Shown piece after piece: positions 1 through 8,745 of a stretch of DNA of 41,284 nucleotides. Positions within the stretch are counted from its first letter, which is position 1, and each line of letters begins with the position of its first letter. The notes below the pieces were generated by a model, which searched no databases, had not been told where the DNA came from, and saw nothing but the letters and a program-made list of their open reading frames with translations. Source of the stretch: Eggerthella sp. CAG:368. Its GTDB lineage: Bacteria; Actinomycetota; Coriobacteriia; Coriobacteriales; Eggerthellaceae. The DNA lies in assembly GCA_000434775.1 (NCBI GenBank), contig FR895475.1:50541-91824 (forward strand), in the 5' to 3' direction. A program made the position numbers and the translations under genes.

Positions 1-117
1 AGCAGTAACAATGTTGGTAAAGCCCTCTGCTTTGAATACCGTTTCTAAAAGAGAAAGAAGTTCAGGCTCGTCGTCAACGAGTAAAAGTTTTTTGGTATGT
101 AGTGCAAGTTGAGTCAT
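1..117 (-). CDS. Response regulator, N-terminal fragment (cut by window start)
   Basis: Reading leftwards from an ATG at 117 gives 39 codons that run off the window edge. The peptide contains KLLLVDDEPELLSLLETVF, the first beta strand and acidic pocket (DDE) of a CheY-like receiver domain, so this is the start of a two-component response regulator. The output domain is outside the window, so its subfamily is unknown. It is divergent from the ABC exporter genes at 270-3156. In Bce-type systems a response regulator and kinase control the adjacent exporter, which makes this the likely regulator of that exporter (inference). The start is supported by the position of the receiver motif about 13 residues in, as usual. 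Confidence 0.85.
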   Translation of the reverse strand, partial: MTQLALHTKKLLLVDDEPELLSLLETVFKAEGFTNIVTA

Positions 118-163
118 ATCCGTATTAAAGCACGCAGAATATTTGTTTGCAGAACCGATACTC

Positions 164-199
164 AAAAGTAAGGAAAAAGTAAGGTAGCCGACAGCTGTC
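164..199. promoter_or_regulatory. Direct repeat plus palindrome in the divergent regulator/exporter gap
   Basis: AAAAGTAAGG occurs at 164-173 and again at 175-184, an 11-bp period. This is the spacing seen in tandem sites for OmpR/PhoB-type response regulators. A perfect 10-bp palindrome, GACAGCTGTC, follows at 190-199. Both lie between the divergent response regulator and the ABC exporter, so they are candidate binding sites for that regulator. No experiment supports this. Confidence 0.4.
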
Positions 200-269
200 T
201 TTTAGCATGGCTTCCTATGCTTAAACCACTTCATTTTGCAGAAAGCGTTTCACAATAAAAGGAGTGGCT

Positions 270-1079
270 ATGGCTAAAAAGATATTGAGAGTTTGCGATG
301 TGTCCAAGTTCTATGGGCAAAAGGCGTACAGACGCGGAGGAAAACACAAGGATGTTCAAGAAGCTTCAGGTATTACGCGTGCGCTTGATCATATTAATTT
401 CTTTGTAGAAGAAGGGGAGTATATTGCTATTATGGGGCCTTCGGGCTCGGGAAAATCAACCCTTCTAAACTGTGTGTCTACCATCGATGAACCCTCAAGC
501 GGGCATATTTTAATCAGCGGAAACGACATTACGGGTATGGGCATAAAAGAACTCGCTCGTTTTCGTAGGGAAGAGTTAGGGTTTGTTTTTCAGGATGCCA
601 ACTTGCTCGATACGCTCACTATCAGGGAAAATATTGCCCTTGCGCTTACTATTAGCCGGGTATCTTCCAAAGAGATTGATATGCGCGTCGAAGCGCTTGC
701 AAAGAACCTTTCCATTGAGGAAACGCTTGATCGCTACCCGTATGAAGTTTCGGGTGGGCAACGTCAACGTGCGGCAGCGGCAAGAGCAGTTATCACCAAG
801 CCGCACTTGGTGTTGGCAGACGAGCCAACAGGAGCACTCGACAGTAAGTCCGCCCGTGATTTACTTGGCGCTTTTTCGTTTCTCAATAGTCTTGGCGCAA
901 CCATCATGATGGTTACTCATGACGCTAATGTTGCAAGTTATTGTGGTCGCATTATTTTCATTCGAGATGGAAAACTGTGGGGTCAACTAACGAAAGGCGA
1001 AGAGCGAAGGCAGGCATTTTTTGAGCGCATCGTTGAAACGGTGACGCATCTTGAAGAGGGTGAGCCAAATGATTGCTAA
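270..1079 (+). CDS. ABC transporter ATP-binding protein, BceA/MacB type
   Basis: This is the ATPase subunit of an ABC exporter, 269 aa. All core motifs are present: Walker A GPSGSGKSTL, Q-loop VFQDAN, signature VSGGQRQR, Walker B LVLADEPTGALD with the D-loop, and the switch His in MVTHD. LADEPTGALDS is typical of the MacB/LolD/BceA branch. A GTG at 264 is in frame, but the Shine-Dalgarno AAAGGAG (257-263) abuts it and sits 6 nt from the ATG at 270, so 270 is the start used. The stop overlaps the start of the permease by 11 bp, indicating translational coupling. Together with the permease it probably forms a peptide-antibiotic sensing or resistance exporter (family inference). The substrate cannot be read from sequence. 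Confidence 0.93.
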   Translation: MAKKILRVCDVSKFYGQKAYRRGGKHKDVQEASGITRALDHINFFVEEGEYIAIMGPSGSGKSTLLNCVSTIDEPSSGHILISGNDITGMGIKELARFRREELGFVFQDANLLDTLTIRENIALALTISRVSSKEIDMRVEALAKNLSIEETLDRYPYEVSGGQRQRAAAARAVITKPHLVLADEPTGALDSKSARDLLGAFSFLNSLGATIMMVTHDANVASYCGRIIFIRDGKLWGQLTKGEERRQAFFERIVETVTHLEEGEPNDC

Positions 1080-3156
1080 GCTCGCTTTTGCTAACGTAAA
1101 ACGCTCCTACAAAGAGTATTTGCTCTACTTTTTAACGCTCATGATTGGCGTGGCAGTGTTCTACGCCTTTAACTCCATTACCGCCCAAAGTGCCGTATTA
1201 GATATGAGTGAAACTCAAAGCACCATGATTGAATTTGTGGGGCTGCTAATTAGCGGTGTTTCGGTTTTTATTACTGTTATTTTGGCCTTTCTTGTAGTGT
1301 ATGCTAACCGTTTTCTTATTAAGCGCCGTAACAAGGAGTTTGCCTTGTATTTGTTGCTTGGTATGCGTAAAACGACGCTGCTAAAGATGACGTTTGCTGA
1401 AACATTTTTTGTGGGCGCGTTTTCGCTCGTGGTTGGTTTGTTGCTGGGACTCTTGCTATCACAGGCCTTACTTTTTCTAACGGCTTTTCTTTTTTCAGTT
1501 GAATTTAACGGCTTTACGTTCTTAATTGCGTGGGAGCAAATTGCTAAAACCGTCATTGTTTTCTTGATTATTTTTGCTTTGGCGCTTTTTGTTAATTCGG
1601 GATATCTTGCAAAAGCGCGCCTTATCACGTTGCTGCAAAGTGATAAGAAAAATGATGACTTTAAACTACGGAGTATTCCGTTTTCGTTTGCCCTCTTCTT
1701 GCTTGCCTGCTGTTGTATTGGTGCCGCCTATTACCTGCTCGTGAAATACGGCCTCGTCATGAGTCCTCAGTTCTATGCTTCAACCGCATTGGTTGTAGTG
1801 GGGACGATCATGTTCTTCTATGCGCTATCGGGCTTTTTGTTGCGCGTAGTTCAGGGGATGAAGTCGCTCTATTATCGTGGACTCAATATGTTTGTGCTGC
1901 GCCAGGTTGCGGCCCGTCTGAATACCTCCTTCCTTTCGATGGCGGTGATTTGTTTAACGCTTTTCTTAGCTATCACGAGCGTGTGTGGCGGCATCAGCAT
2001 CTGTAATGCTATGACGAATACGCTTGACAAGACAACGCATTACAGTGCAACGATAACCTCGTTTTATTCCGCGCTCGATGACGAAGATGCTCCTGCTTCT
2101 AGAGCTAATCGTAAGACTTTTTGTGAAGCATATGACTACGATATGGCGGCAGGTCTTAAGGCAAGCGCCCAAAACGTAGGTGCTCCTTCGTGGGATTCAA
2201 TCGTGAAAGAAACAGGACAGATTGATCTCTATGCATCAGGGCTTACATTAGGGGATCTTGATTCATTACTTGGCTCATCATTGAGCGAATATGTTGGCAG
2301 CTCGCTTGACGGTGGCTATTCTTCCTATCAAGTACAGCTTTTGGGTATTTCCCAGTATAACCGCGCACGAGAAATGGCAGGACTTGAACTGGTGGAGCTT
2401 GCAAACAACGAGGCCTTCTTTAACTCCGACAGTGACACCACTATGGATTATTTGCGTGATGTGAGCGCACAGGTTGATTCGATATCGGTTTACGGCAGTG
2501 AGCTCACTTTAAAAAATGAACTCGATACAGCAACAATTCAAACTGCTGCGTTTCCTAGTCAGATATGCTTGCTTGTTGTTCCTGACGAACTAGTTCCTAC
2601 AGATCAAACTCCGCTTATATCGTATTTGAATGTTGAAACCTATAACGTAGATCAGCAGGCAGATTTTGTGGCCCTCGTACAGGATGTCATAAATGATGAG
2701 AGCGGTAATTCTTGGTGGGTAACAATGAGTATCACGCAGCAAGAAGTGTTTGAGCAGTCGGTAACGTTCAGCGCAGTCGTAAGCTATTTGGCGATTTACA
2801 TTGGCTTTGTTCTGGTAGTGGCATGTGCGGCAATTCTTGCTTTGCAACAGCTTACCGATGTGTCAGATAATCAGAAGCGATTCAGGCTACTTGAAAAGTT
2901 GGGAGCAGATAGCCGCATGGTTCGCGGGGCACTCTTGAAGCAGATCGCCATTGCTTTTGTGTTCCCTTTATTGTTGGCGGTCTGTCATTCGCTGTGCGCT
3001 ATGAGTGTGGTTGCAGAAGTGGTATCACTTTTTGGTCATTTAGATATTGCGCAGGTGAGCTTGATTGCTATGGGTGCCTTTTTGATTATGTATGGTTTCT
3101 ACTTCGTTTTGACATATATGTCTTCAAAGCGAATGCTAGCAGGTGATCGTGGTTAA
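1069..3156 (+). CDS. FtsX-like ABC permease, BceB type
   Basis: Membrane subunit of the exporter, 695 aa. It starts MIAKLAFANVKRSYKEYLLY, the usual opening of BceB/YtrF-like permeases. Hydrophobic segments lie at about residues 20-40, 50-80, 110-145, 165-185, 205-280 and 285-310, and three more close to the C terminus (about 575-695). Between them is a large soluble region of about 260 residues (roughly 310-570), the extracellular ligand-sensing domain expected of BceB. The length fits the family (about 650 aa). A TTG at 1051 is also in frame, but the GAGGGTG Shine-Dalgarno at about 1056-1062 fits the ATG at 1069. It overlaps the ATPase gene by 11 bp, and a hairpin follows the stop. Confidence 0.9.
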   Translation: MIAKLAFANVKRSYKEYLLYFLTLMIGVAVFYAFNSITAQSAVLDMSETQSTMIEFVGLLISGVSVFITVILAFLVVYANRFLIKRRNKEFALYLLLGMRKTTLLKMTFAETFFVGAFSLVVGLLLGLLLSQALLFLTAFLFSVEFNGFTFLIAWEQIAKTVIVFLIIFALALFVNSGYLAKARLITLLQSDKKNDDFKLRSIPFSFALFLLACCCIGAAYYLLVKYGLVMSPQFYASTALVVVGTIMFFYALSGFLLRVVQGMKSLYYRGLNMFVLRQVAARLNTSFLSMAVICLTLFLAITSVCGGISICNAMTNTLDKTTHYSATITSFYSALDDEDAPASRANRKTFCEAYDYDMAAGLKASAQNVGAPSWDSIVKETGQIDLYASGLTLGDLDSLLGSSLSEYVGSSLDGGYSSYQVQLLGISQYNRAREMAGLELVELANNEAFFNSDSDTTMDYLRDVSAQVDSISVYGSELTLKNELDTATIQTAAFPSQICLLVVPDELVPTDQTPLISYLNVETYNVDQQADFVALVQDVINDESGNSWWVTMSITQQEVFEQSVTFSAVVSYLAIYIGFVLVVACAAILALQQLTDVSDNQKRFRLLEKLGADSRMVRGALLKQIAIAFVFPLLLAVCHSLCAMSVVAEVVSLFGHLDIAQVSLIAMGAFLIMYGFYFVLTYMSSKRMLAGDRG

Positions 3157-3161
3157 GCAAA

Positions 3162-3192
3162 GCCTCTCTTGCTCATTTTGAGCAAGAGAGGC
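3162..3192 (+). terminator. Hairpin after the ABC exporter operon
   Basis: An inverted repeat GCCTCTCTTGCTC / GAGCAAGAGAGGC with a short TTTT-containing loop starts 5 bp after the permease stop. The stem is 13 bp and perfect. The T-tract after it is poor (GATTGTTTGAGCGTTTT), so it is a probable rather than textbook terminator. Confidence 0.6.
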
Positions 3193-3261
3193 AGCGATTG
3201 TTTGAGCGTTTTGCATTAAGGGCTGTTCAGTTTTGCCTCTGCGTCTTTTGAACGCAGAACG

Positions 3262-5172
3262 CTAGTCTTTTGTTCGATGCTTCTTAATGCGCATAGCTCG
3301 CATTGCATTCAAGATGGCAATAATTGCTACACCAACATCCGCAAAAACTGCCAGCCACATGTTTGCAATACCTAGCGCAGCAAGAATGAGAACACCAAAT
3401 TTAACCGCAAGGGCAAAAATGATGTTTTCCCAAACAATGCGCATGGTGTGACGTGCAATTTTGATAGCAACGGCGATATTCGAAGGTTTGTCATCCATGA
3501 GTACAACATCGGCGGCTTCAATTGCGGCGTCAGAGCCCATGGCTCCCATCGCAACACCAATGTCGGCGCGCATAAGAACGGGAGCATCATTGATGCCATC
3601 TCCCACGAAAACAAGTTTCCCTTTTTCACTTGTTGAATCTAGTAATTTTTCAACGGCCTCAACCTTATCCTGAGGAAGAAGTTGAGCATGGAATTCATCG
3701 ATTCTGAGCATTTTTGCCACATTTTCGGCAACCTCTTTGCGGTCACCGGTGAGCATAATGGTCTTTTTGACGCCCGCTTTATGAAGGTCGGCAATGGTTT
3801 TTGCAGCATCTTCTTTGATAACGTCAGCGATAATAATGTGCCCAAGATACGCATCATCGGCACTTACGTGAAGGATGGTGCCAACGAGCTCGCAAGGTTC
3901 ACTCATCACACCATTTTCACTCATAAGGGCATCGTTACCAACAAGAACATGCTTTCCATCGACAGAGGCGCTCACGCCATGACCGCTCTGTTCGTGGGCG
4001 TCAATGATGGCGCTTTGATCGATGTCGTGGTCATAGGCTTTTTTAAGTGAGAGCGCGATGGGGTGATCTGAAAATGCTTCAGCATGCGCAGCTAAATACA
4101 GAAGCTTGTTGCTCTCAATGCCTTCGGAAGGGTGAACGGCTACCACTTCAAAGGTTCCGTTAGTGAGGGTACCCGTTTTATCAAATACAACCGTTTCAGC
4201 GTTGGCAAGAGTTTCAAGATAGTTGCTTCCTTTGACAAGAATGCCAGCACGAGATGCACCACCGATTCCGCCGAAGAAGGAAAGGGGAACGGAAATAACA
4301 AGTGCGCAAGGACAAGAAACAACCAAGAAAACCAAGCCGCGCATTACCCAGTCGCTCCAGCTCTGTCCAAGGAAGAGAGGTGGAGCAATGGCGAGCAGTG
4401 CTGCGATGCATACCACAATGGGGGTATAGTAACGCGCAAAACGCGTGATGAAGTTTTCGGTTCGTGCCTTTTTGTCGCTTGCGTTTTCTACCAATTCAAG
4501 GATGCGTGAAACAGTGGACTCTTCAAAAGGTTTGGTGGTTTTAATAGTGAGGACGCCTGTCATGTTGACGCATCCCGAAATAACTTCAGAGCCAGTTTTT
4601 ACCTGACGAGGAACTGATTCTCCTGTTAGGGCAGTGGTGTCAAGTTGTGAATTGCCAGACACTACGATGCCGTCAAGCGGGATACGCTCGCCTACTTTAA
4701 CAACAATTTCGCTTCCGATCTGAACATCGTAGGGGTCAACTTTGGTGAGTTCGCCGTTTTGCATAATGTTGGCGTAATCAGGGGCGATATCCATCATTTC
4801 TGAAATAGACTTGCGCGATTTACCAACGGCATAGTCTTGGAAGAACTCTCCTACTTGGTAAAACAGCATTACGGCTGCGCCTTCGGCCATATGCGGTTCG
4901 GATTCAGGAAAGAAAACAAGAGCAAAGGCACCAATGGTTGCAACGCACATGAGGAAGTTCTCGTCAAAAACCTGCCCATGTCCAATATTTCGGATGGCTT
5001 TCCCTATAACGTCGTAACCAACAATAAGGTAAGGGATAAGGAACAGCGCAAATTCAATATAGAGTGCGTTTGGTTGCTCAAACCATGAATCAATAGGCAA
5101 GAAATATACGACGATAAAAACAACAAGTCCAACGATAATTCGCGCTAAATGCTTTTTTTCTTTAGTGCTCAT
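3262..5172 (-). CDS. Heavy-metal P1B-type ATPase (Zn/Cd/Pb exporter class)
   Basis: Metal-exporting P-type ATPase, 636 aa. Motifs in order: actuator TGES near residue 183; the metal-site CPC in VVSCPCALVIS (about 287-289); phosphorylation site DKTGTLTNG (Asp331); the P1B His-Pro in AFSDHPIALS; and the hinge GDGINDAPVL. CPC combined with the SmtB/CadC-type regulator upstream points to Zn2+/Cd2+/Pb2+ rather than copper. The N terminus has no GxxCxxC metal-binding domain; that domain is encoded separately at 5265-5483. An in-frame extension to 5226 exists but would run through the preceding hairpin; the ATG at 5172 is more credible. Probable operon: arsR-like, HMA protein, ATPase. Confidence 0.93.
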   Translation of the reverse strand: MSTKEKKHLARIIVGLVVFIVVYFLPIDSWFEQPNALYIEFALFLIPYLIVGYDVIGKAIRNIGHGQVFDENFLMCVATIGAFALVFFPESEPHMAEGAAVMLFYQVGEFFQDYAVGKSRKSISEMMDIAPDYANIMQNGELTKVDPYDVQIGSEIVVKVGERIPLDGIVVSGNSQLDTTALTGESVPRQVKTGSEVISGCVNMTGVLTIKTTKPFEESTVSRILELVENASDKKARTENFITRFARYYTPIVVCIAALLAIAPPLFLGQSWSDWVMRGLVFLVVSCPCALVISVPLSFFGGIGGASRAGILVKGSNYLETLANAETVVFDKTGTLTNGTFEVVAVHPSEGIESNKLLYLAAHAEAFSDHPIALSLKKAYDHDIDQSAIIDAHEQSGHGVSASVDGKHVLVGNDALMSENGVMSEPCELVGTILHVSADDAYLGHIIIADVIKEDAAKTIADLHKAGVKKTIMLTGDRKEVAENVAKMLRIDEFHAQLLPQDKVEAVEKLLDSTSEKGKLVFVGDGINDAPVLMRADIGVAMGAMGSDAAIEAADVVLMDDKPSNIAVAIKIARHTMRIVWENIIFALAVKFGVLILAALGIANMWLAVFADVGVAIIAILNAMRAMRIKKHRTKD

Positions 5173-5210
5173 AAGGGGGGATCTTCTTTCGATTGACAAT
5201 GAGGGTAGTA

Positions 5211-5248
5211 GCAAAAAGGCAGACAAATAGTCTTGCCTGCCTTTTTGC
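5211..5248 (-). terminator. Hairpin with T-tract between the HMA gene and the ATPase gene
   Basis: GCAAAAAGGCAG (5211-5222) pairs perfectly with CTGCCTTTTTGC (5237-5248), a 12-bp stem with a 14-nt loop. On the minus strand the 3' arm ends in TTTTTGC, so it resembles an intrinsic terminator. It lies inside the likely operon, between the HMA gene stop (5265) and the ATPase start (5172), so it could attenuate ATPase expression relative to the small binding protein. Confidence 0.6.
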
Positions 5249-5264
5249 TATGGATGGCAGGTAA

Positions 5265-5483
5265 TTAACGAGTGATACTGGTTTCAGGCTCGTATTTTTT
5301 GCAGATGCGATCGCACTCGTTAATGATGTCGTCGAAGCGAGTATCGTCAGCATCAAGAGTGAGTCGTTGTGTCATAAAGCTGATACTGGCTTTGGAAACG
5401 CCGTCGAGTTTGTTGATGTCGTTCTCCATTTTTGCGGCACAGTTTGCACAACCGAGGTTTTGGATTTTGAAACTTCTATGCAT
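5265..5483 (-). CDS. Stand-alone HMA domain metal-binding protein
   Basis: A 72-aa protein consisting of one ferredoxin-like HMA domain. The metal-binding motif appears as GCANCAAKM at residues 11-19, followed by KLDGVSKASISFMTQRL, the usual second strand. It is the size of a copZ-type chaperone, but it sits between a SmtB-like zinc sensor and a P1B ATPase that lacks its own N-terminal HMA domain. It is therefore probably the detached metal-binding domain of that pump (inference). The start ATG at 5483 follows a GAAAGGAAT Shine-Dalgarno. Confidence 0.9.
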   Translation of the reverse strand: MHRSFKIQNLGCANCAAKMENDINKLDGVSKASISFMTQRLTLDADDTRFDDIINECDRICKKYEPETSITR

Positions 5484-5517
5484 GATGATTCCTTTCTTGA
5501 ATCTTTTGTCACTAGAG

Positions 5518-5811
5518 TTATTCGCAGATGTGGGTCATGCCTTGATCGAGCATGGTGTGTACGTGATCATCGGAAAGAGCATAGATAACATTTTTTCCTT
5601 CGCGCTGAAACTTAACCAAGCGAGCCTGTTTAAGAATTCTGAGTTGGTGAGAAACAGCACTTTGACTCGCTCCAATTGTTTCGGCAATATCAGCAACACA
5701 TAGATCCTTATCCATAAGGGCGAACAGAATCTTAATGCGCGTGGTGTCGCTGAAAACTTTAAAAAGATCGGCTAAGTCGTAAAGAATCTCTTCATCGATT
5801 TCTTCTACCAT
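5518..5811 (-). CDS. ArsR/SmtB-family metal-sensing repressor
   Basis: A 97-aa winged-helix repressor. The recognition helix region reads VADIAETIGASQSAVSHQLR, the classical ArsR/SmtB pattern, followed by the wing (REGKNVIYAL). The C-terminal helix carries Asp-x-His-x10-His-x2-Glu (DDHVHTMLDQGMTHICE), exactly the alpha-5 zinc site of SmtB, CzrA and CadC. The alpha-3 position has a single Cys (DLCVAD) rather than the full CadC cysteine set. It should therefore respond chiefly to Zn2+ through alpha-5 (inference from family knowledge). It is the first gene of the efflux operon, with an operator just upstream. Confidence 0.93.
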   Translation of the reverse strand: MVEEIDEEILYDLADLFKVFSDTTRIKILFALMDKDLCVADIAETIGASQSAVSHQLRILKQARLVKFQREGKNVIYALSDDHVHTMLDQGMTHICE

Positions 5812-5827
5812 AGTTTAACCTTTCTTC

Positions 5828-5874
5828 ATATGAACATCTGTTCATAAGTATAGAAAAGGAGTGGTTTCTGTCAA
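5828..5874 (-). promoter_or_regulatory. SmtB-type operator and promoter of the metal efflux operon
   Basis: On the minus strand a -35 TTGACA (5869-5874) and a -10 TATACT (5847-5852) are separated by 16 bp. Directly downstream of the -10 is a near-perfect palindrome, ATGAACA-TC-TGTTCAT (5830-5845), which matches the known ArsR/SmtB/CzrA operator style. Bound repressor would cover the transcription start. The repressor ATG lies 17 bp further on. Confidence 0.85.
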
Positions 5875-6047
5875 GGGAAGAAGAAAAATATTTTTCAGGG
5901 AGTCGGTTGCCGTTCGCCGAGACAAACGCACAAAACTCTTTTGTTTTAGAGAACAACAGAAAAAAGATTCTCGCATAAGGCATTATCGACCTTAAAACAT
6001 AATACAAAACTACTACTAAATTGCAGGTCGGTTATAGGGGAGGGACT

Positions 6048-7481
6048 ATGATGACACGCTACGATTTAGAGGGCAGGGGCAACCTGTCGAAGTATCAGTA
6101 TCTTCATCGCTGCATCCGTGATGACATACGTAATGGGGTACTTGCTGCTGGAAGCCGCCTTCCGGCAAAACGCTCCTTGGCGGCCGAGCTTGAGGTGAGT
6201 GTCAGTACAGTTGAGCATGCGTATTCTTTATTGGTGAGTGAAGGATATCTTGAGGCAAAGCCAGGGAGTGGTTTTACTGTTTGCTCAGGAAAAGATGAGG
6301 GGATTGCCTTTTTTGAAGCGGATGATGCTGATGAGAAAAAGGTACCTTTTGAAAACAAATTGCTTGATTTTAGAGCGAATCGCTGTAGCCTTGAGCTGTT
6401 TCCGCTTGATGCGTGGTCGCGTCTCATGCGTCAAGTTCTTTCGGAACGTGATCCTTCCATGCTTGAAACGGTGCCTTTTAACGGCCTTTATGCACTTAGA
6501 CGTGCCATTGCGTTTCATCTGTATGAATCGAAAGGCATTCGCGTTTCCCCTTCGCGCATTATTGTTGGTGCGGGCACAGAATACTTATATGGGAAGCTTT
6601 TGCAGCTGTTGGGAGATCAGCGCATTATTGCAATTGAAGATCCAGGGTACAAAAAGTTTGCAGAGGTTTCGCGAAGCTATCGTACGTATTGGGATTATAT
6701 TCCTCTTGACGGATATGGAATATCGGTTGATGCCCTGATGAAAAGTCGTGCTGACGTAGTGCATGTTTCTCCTGCAAATCATTTTCCTACAGGTGTTATC
6801 ATGTCGTCTAAACGCCGTCATGAACTTTTGGCTTGGGTACACGGAAAGCCCGATCGCTTTATTATTGAAGACGACTATGATAGCGAAATTCGCTATGGAG
6901 GGCGCGCTCCTGCTCCGCTTATTACGCAAGATGAGTCTCAGCGGGTAATTTATCTTAATACCTTCTCTAAAACGCTGGTACCTTCTTTGCGCATTGCCTA
7001 TATGATACTGCCCGAAACCCTGATGACCTTGTATCGAAATCAGCTTAGCTTTTATTCATGTACCGTCTCAAGTTTTGAACAGAGCGCGCTTGCTAAGTTT
7101 ATTTCTGAAGGATATTTTGAGCGTCACATTAACCGTCTGCGCCGTCATTACAAGCAGCAAAGGCAAAACCTCTTAGACGCACTGAAAGCTTCGAGAATTG
7201 CTCCCATTTCTAAGGTTTTTGGAGGTGAGGTAGGGACGCACTTCATTTTGAAGGTCGCAACAGCGCGCAGTGATGAGGAGGTAAAGCGTCTTGCCGCGGA
7301 GCGAGGAGTGCGCCTTGCTATGCTATCGGATTATTGTGTGCGTCCGAGTGTAAAAAGTTCCCACTGTATTGTGGTTAATTTTGCTTCGATTCCTATCTCT
7401 CACGTTGCGGCGGCAATTGCCCTTTTGGAGGATATTTTTCAAAAAGAAATACAGCTCTATGAGCAGCAATTGACCCGATAA
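6048..7481 (+). CDS. MocR/PdxR-type regulator: GntR HTH fused to aminotransferase fold
   Basis: About 477 aa. The N-terminal 75 residues form a GntR winged helix (YQYLHRCIRDDIRNGVLAAG, then RLPAKRSLAAELEVSVSTVE). From about residue 105 it becomes a fold-type I aminotransferase domain with NHFPTGVIM, IEDDYDSEIRY and the PLP Lys motif NTFSKTLVPSLRI. MocR proteins use PLP or its adducts as effectors and usually act as activators. Shine-Dalgarno GGGGAGGG (6037-6044) serves adjacent ATGs at 6048 or 6051; 6051 has the better spacing. The next gene, 150 bp downstream on the same strand, is an alcohol dehydrogenase, a possible target. No PLP-synthesis genes (pdxST) are nearby. Confidence 0.93.
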   Translation: MMTRYDLEGRGNLSKYQYLHRCIRDDIRNGVLAAGSRLPAKRSLAAELEVSVSTVEHAYSLLVSEGYLEAKPGSGFTVCSGKDEGIAFFEADDADEKKVPFENKLLDFRANRCSLELFPLDAWSRLMRQVLSERDPSMLETVPFNGLYALRRAIAFHLYESKGIRVSPSRIIVGAGTEYLYGKLLQLLGDQRIIAIEDPGYKKFAEVSRSYRTYWDYIPLDGYGISVDALMKSRADVVHVSPANHFPTGVIMSSKRRHELLAWVHGKPDRFIIEDDYDSEIRYGGRAPAPLITQDESQRVIYLNTFSKTLVPSLRIAYMILPETLMTLYRNQLSFYSCTVSSFEQSALAKFISEGYFERHINRLRRHYKQQRQNLLDALKASRIAPISKVFGGEVGTHFILKVATARSDEEVKRLAAERGVRLAMLSDYCVRPSVKSSHCIVVNFASIPISHVAAAIALLEDIFQKEIQLYEQQLTR

Positions 7482-7568
7482 TAAAAGCGTAAATTGATCC
7501 TACTCCCATTATGCGGTGCTCGGTATTTTCTTGGTGCGGCGATTAATAACTCGGGATTGCCGCAAATG

Positions 7569-7598
7569 ATGTTGCTTATCAAATGCGTTATGCAACAT
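7569..7598. promoter_or_regulatory. Inverted repeat before the alcohol dehydrogenase
   Basis: ATGTTGC (7569-7575) and GCAACAT (7592-7598) form a perfect inverted repeat separated by 16 bp. It lies 34 bp before the dehydrogenase ATG. It could be an operator, for example for the upstream MocR-type regulator, or a leader hairpin; sequence alone does not decide. Confidence 0.35.
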
Positions 7599-7631
7599 AC
7601 GTAGATGCCACCACAGGTAAGGGAGGTAGCC

Positions 7632-8687
7632 ATGAAGGGCTTCGCAATGTTAGGAATCAACAATACGGGATGGATTGAAAAAGATCGTCCTGTTTTTGGG
7701 CCATTAGATGCATTGGTAAGACCAATTGCAGTATCACCTTGCACTTCTGACGTTCACACCGTTTGGGAGGGGGCTATCGGGGATCGTAACGATATGATCT
7801 TAGGCCATGAAGCGGTAGGCGTTGTGGAAGAAGTTGGTGAATTGGTTCGTGACTTCAAGCCTGGCGATAAAGTAATGGTTTCAGCTATTACTCCTGATTG
7901 GTCGTCTCTCGAAGTTCAGGCAGGCTTCCCTATGCATTCGACCGGAATGCTTGCAGGATGGAAGTTTTCCAATTTTAAAGATGGTGTTTTCGGTGAGTTG
8001 TTCCACGTAAATGACGCAGACGGAAATCTTGCATTGCTTCCTGAAGGAATGGATTTGGGGGCAGCTACCATGGTGAGTGACATGATGCCAACGGGCTTCC
8101 ACGGTGCGGAACTCGCAGACGTTCAGTTTGGTGATGATGTTGCGGTAATTGGTATTGGTCCTGTTGGTTTGATGGGTGTTGCAGCGGCCGCATTGCGCGG
8201 AGCTAGTAATCTTTTCGCGGTAGGTTCGCGCAAGCGCTGCTGTGATTTGGCTCTTGAATATGGCGCTACTCAGATTGTTAACTATCGTGAGGGCGATATC
8301 GTTGAGCAAATCATGGATTACACTCACGGAAAAGGCGTCGATCGTATTATTATCGCAGGCGGAAATGTTGACACCTTTGCTCAGGCAATCACCATGCTCA
8401 AGCCTGGTGGAATTATCGGTAACGTAAACTATCTCGGTTCCGGTGACTTCGTTAAAATCCCTCGTGAAGAGTGGGGTTGTGGTATGAGTCATAAGCAGAT
8501 TCGATGTGGTTTGATGCCTGGCGGACGTCTTCGTTCCGAAAAACTTCTCAAACTTATCCAGACAGGGCGCGTTGATCCAGGAAAAATGATCACTCATCGT
8601 TTTGAAGGCTTTGAACATATGGAAGAAGCGCTTATGCTTATGAAAGATAAGCCAGCCGATCTTATTAAGCCATTGGTTGTAATCTAA
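7632..8687 (+). CDS. adh: NADP-dependent secondary (isopropanol-type) alcohol dehydrogenase
   Basis: Zinc-dependent medium-chain dehydrogenase of 351 aa, the same length as the Clostridium beijerinckii and Thermoanaerobacter secondary alcohol dehydrogenases, which it resembles throughout (MKGFAMLGINNTGWIEKDRP; FSNFKDGVFGE). Catalytic zinc ligands are visible: Cys37 (SPCTSD), His59 (GHEAVG) and Asp150 (VSDMMPTGFHG). There is no structural-zinc cysteine cluster, as in that subfamily. The dinucleotide loop is GIGPVGLMG, followed by VGSRKRCC, where Ser-Arg is the usual NADP-selecting pair. It should interconvert ketones and secondary alcohols in the cytoplasm. ATG at 7632 follows GGGAGGT; an upstream in-frame start is less credible. 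Confidence 0.95.
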   Translation: MKGFAMLGINNTGWIEKDRPVFGPLDALVRPIAVSPCTSDVHTVWEGAIGDRNDMILGHEAVGVVEEVGELVRDFKPGDKVMVSAITPDWSSLEVQAGFPMHSTGMLAGWKFSNFKDGVFGELFHVNDADGNLALLPEGMDLGAATMVSDMMPTGFHGAELADVQFGDDVAVIGIGPVGLMGVAAAALRGASNLFAVGSRKRCCDLALEYGATQIVNYREGDIVEQIMDYTHGKGVDRIIIAGGNVDTFAQAITMLKPGGIIGNVNYLGSGDFVKIPREEWGCGMSHKQIRCGLMPGGRLRSEKLLKLIQTGRVDPGKMITHRFEGFEHMEEALMLMKDKPADLIKPLVVI

Positions 8688-8745
8688 AAGGCATTCGGAT
8701 TGAACCCTGCATTCTTAAAGCAAGCTAAGCGGTGGTTCCAATCTC

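Noticed and set aside
7881..8618. A 245-codon open frame opposite the alcohol dehydrogenase
   Set aside because: It is the complement shadow of a highly conserved enzyme, with no ribosome site or domain.
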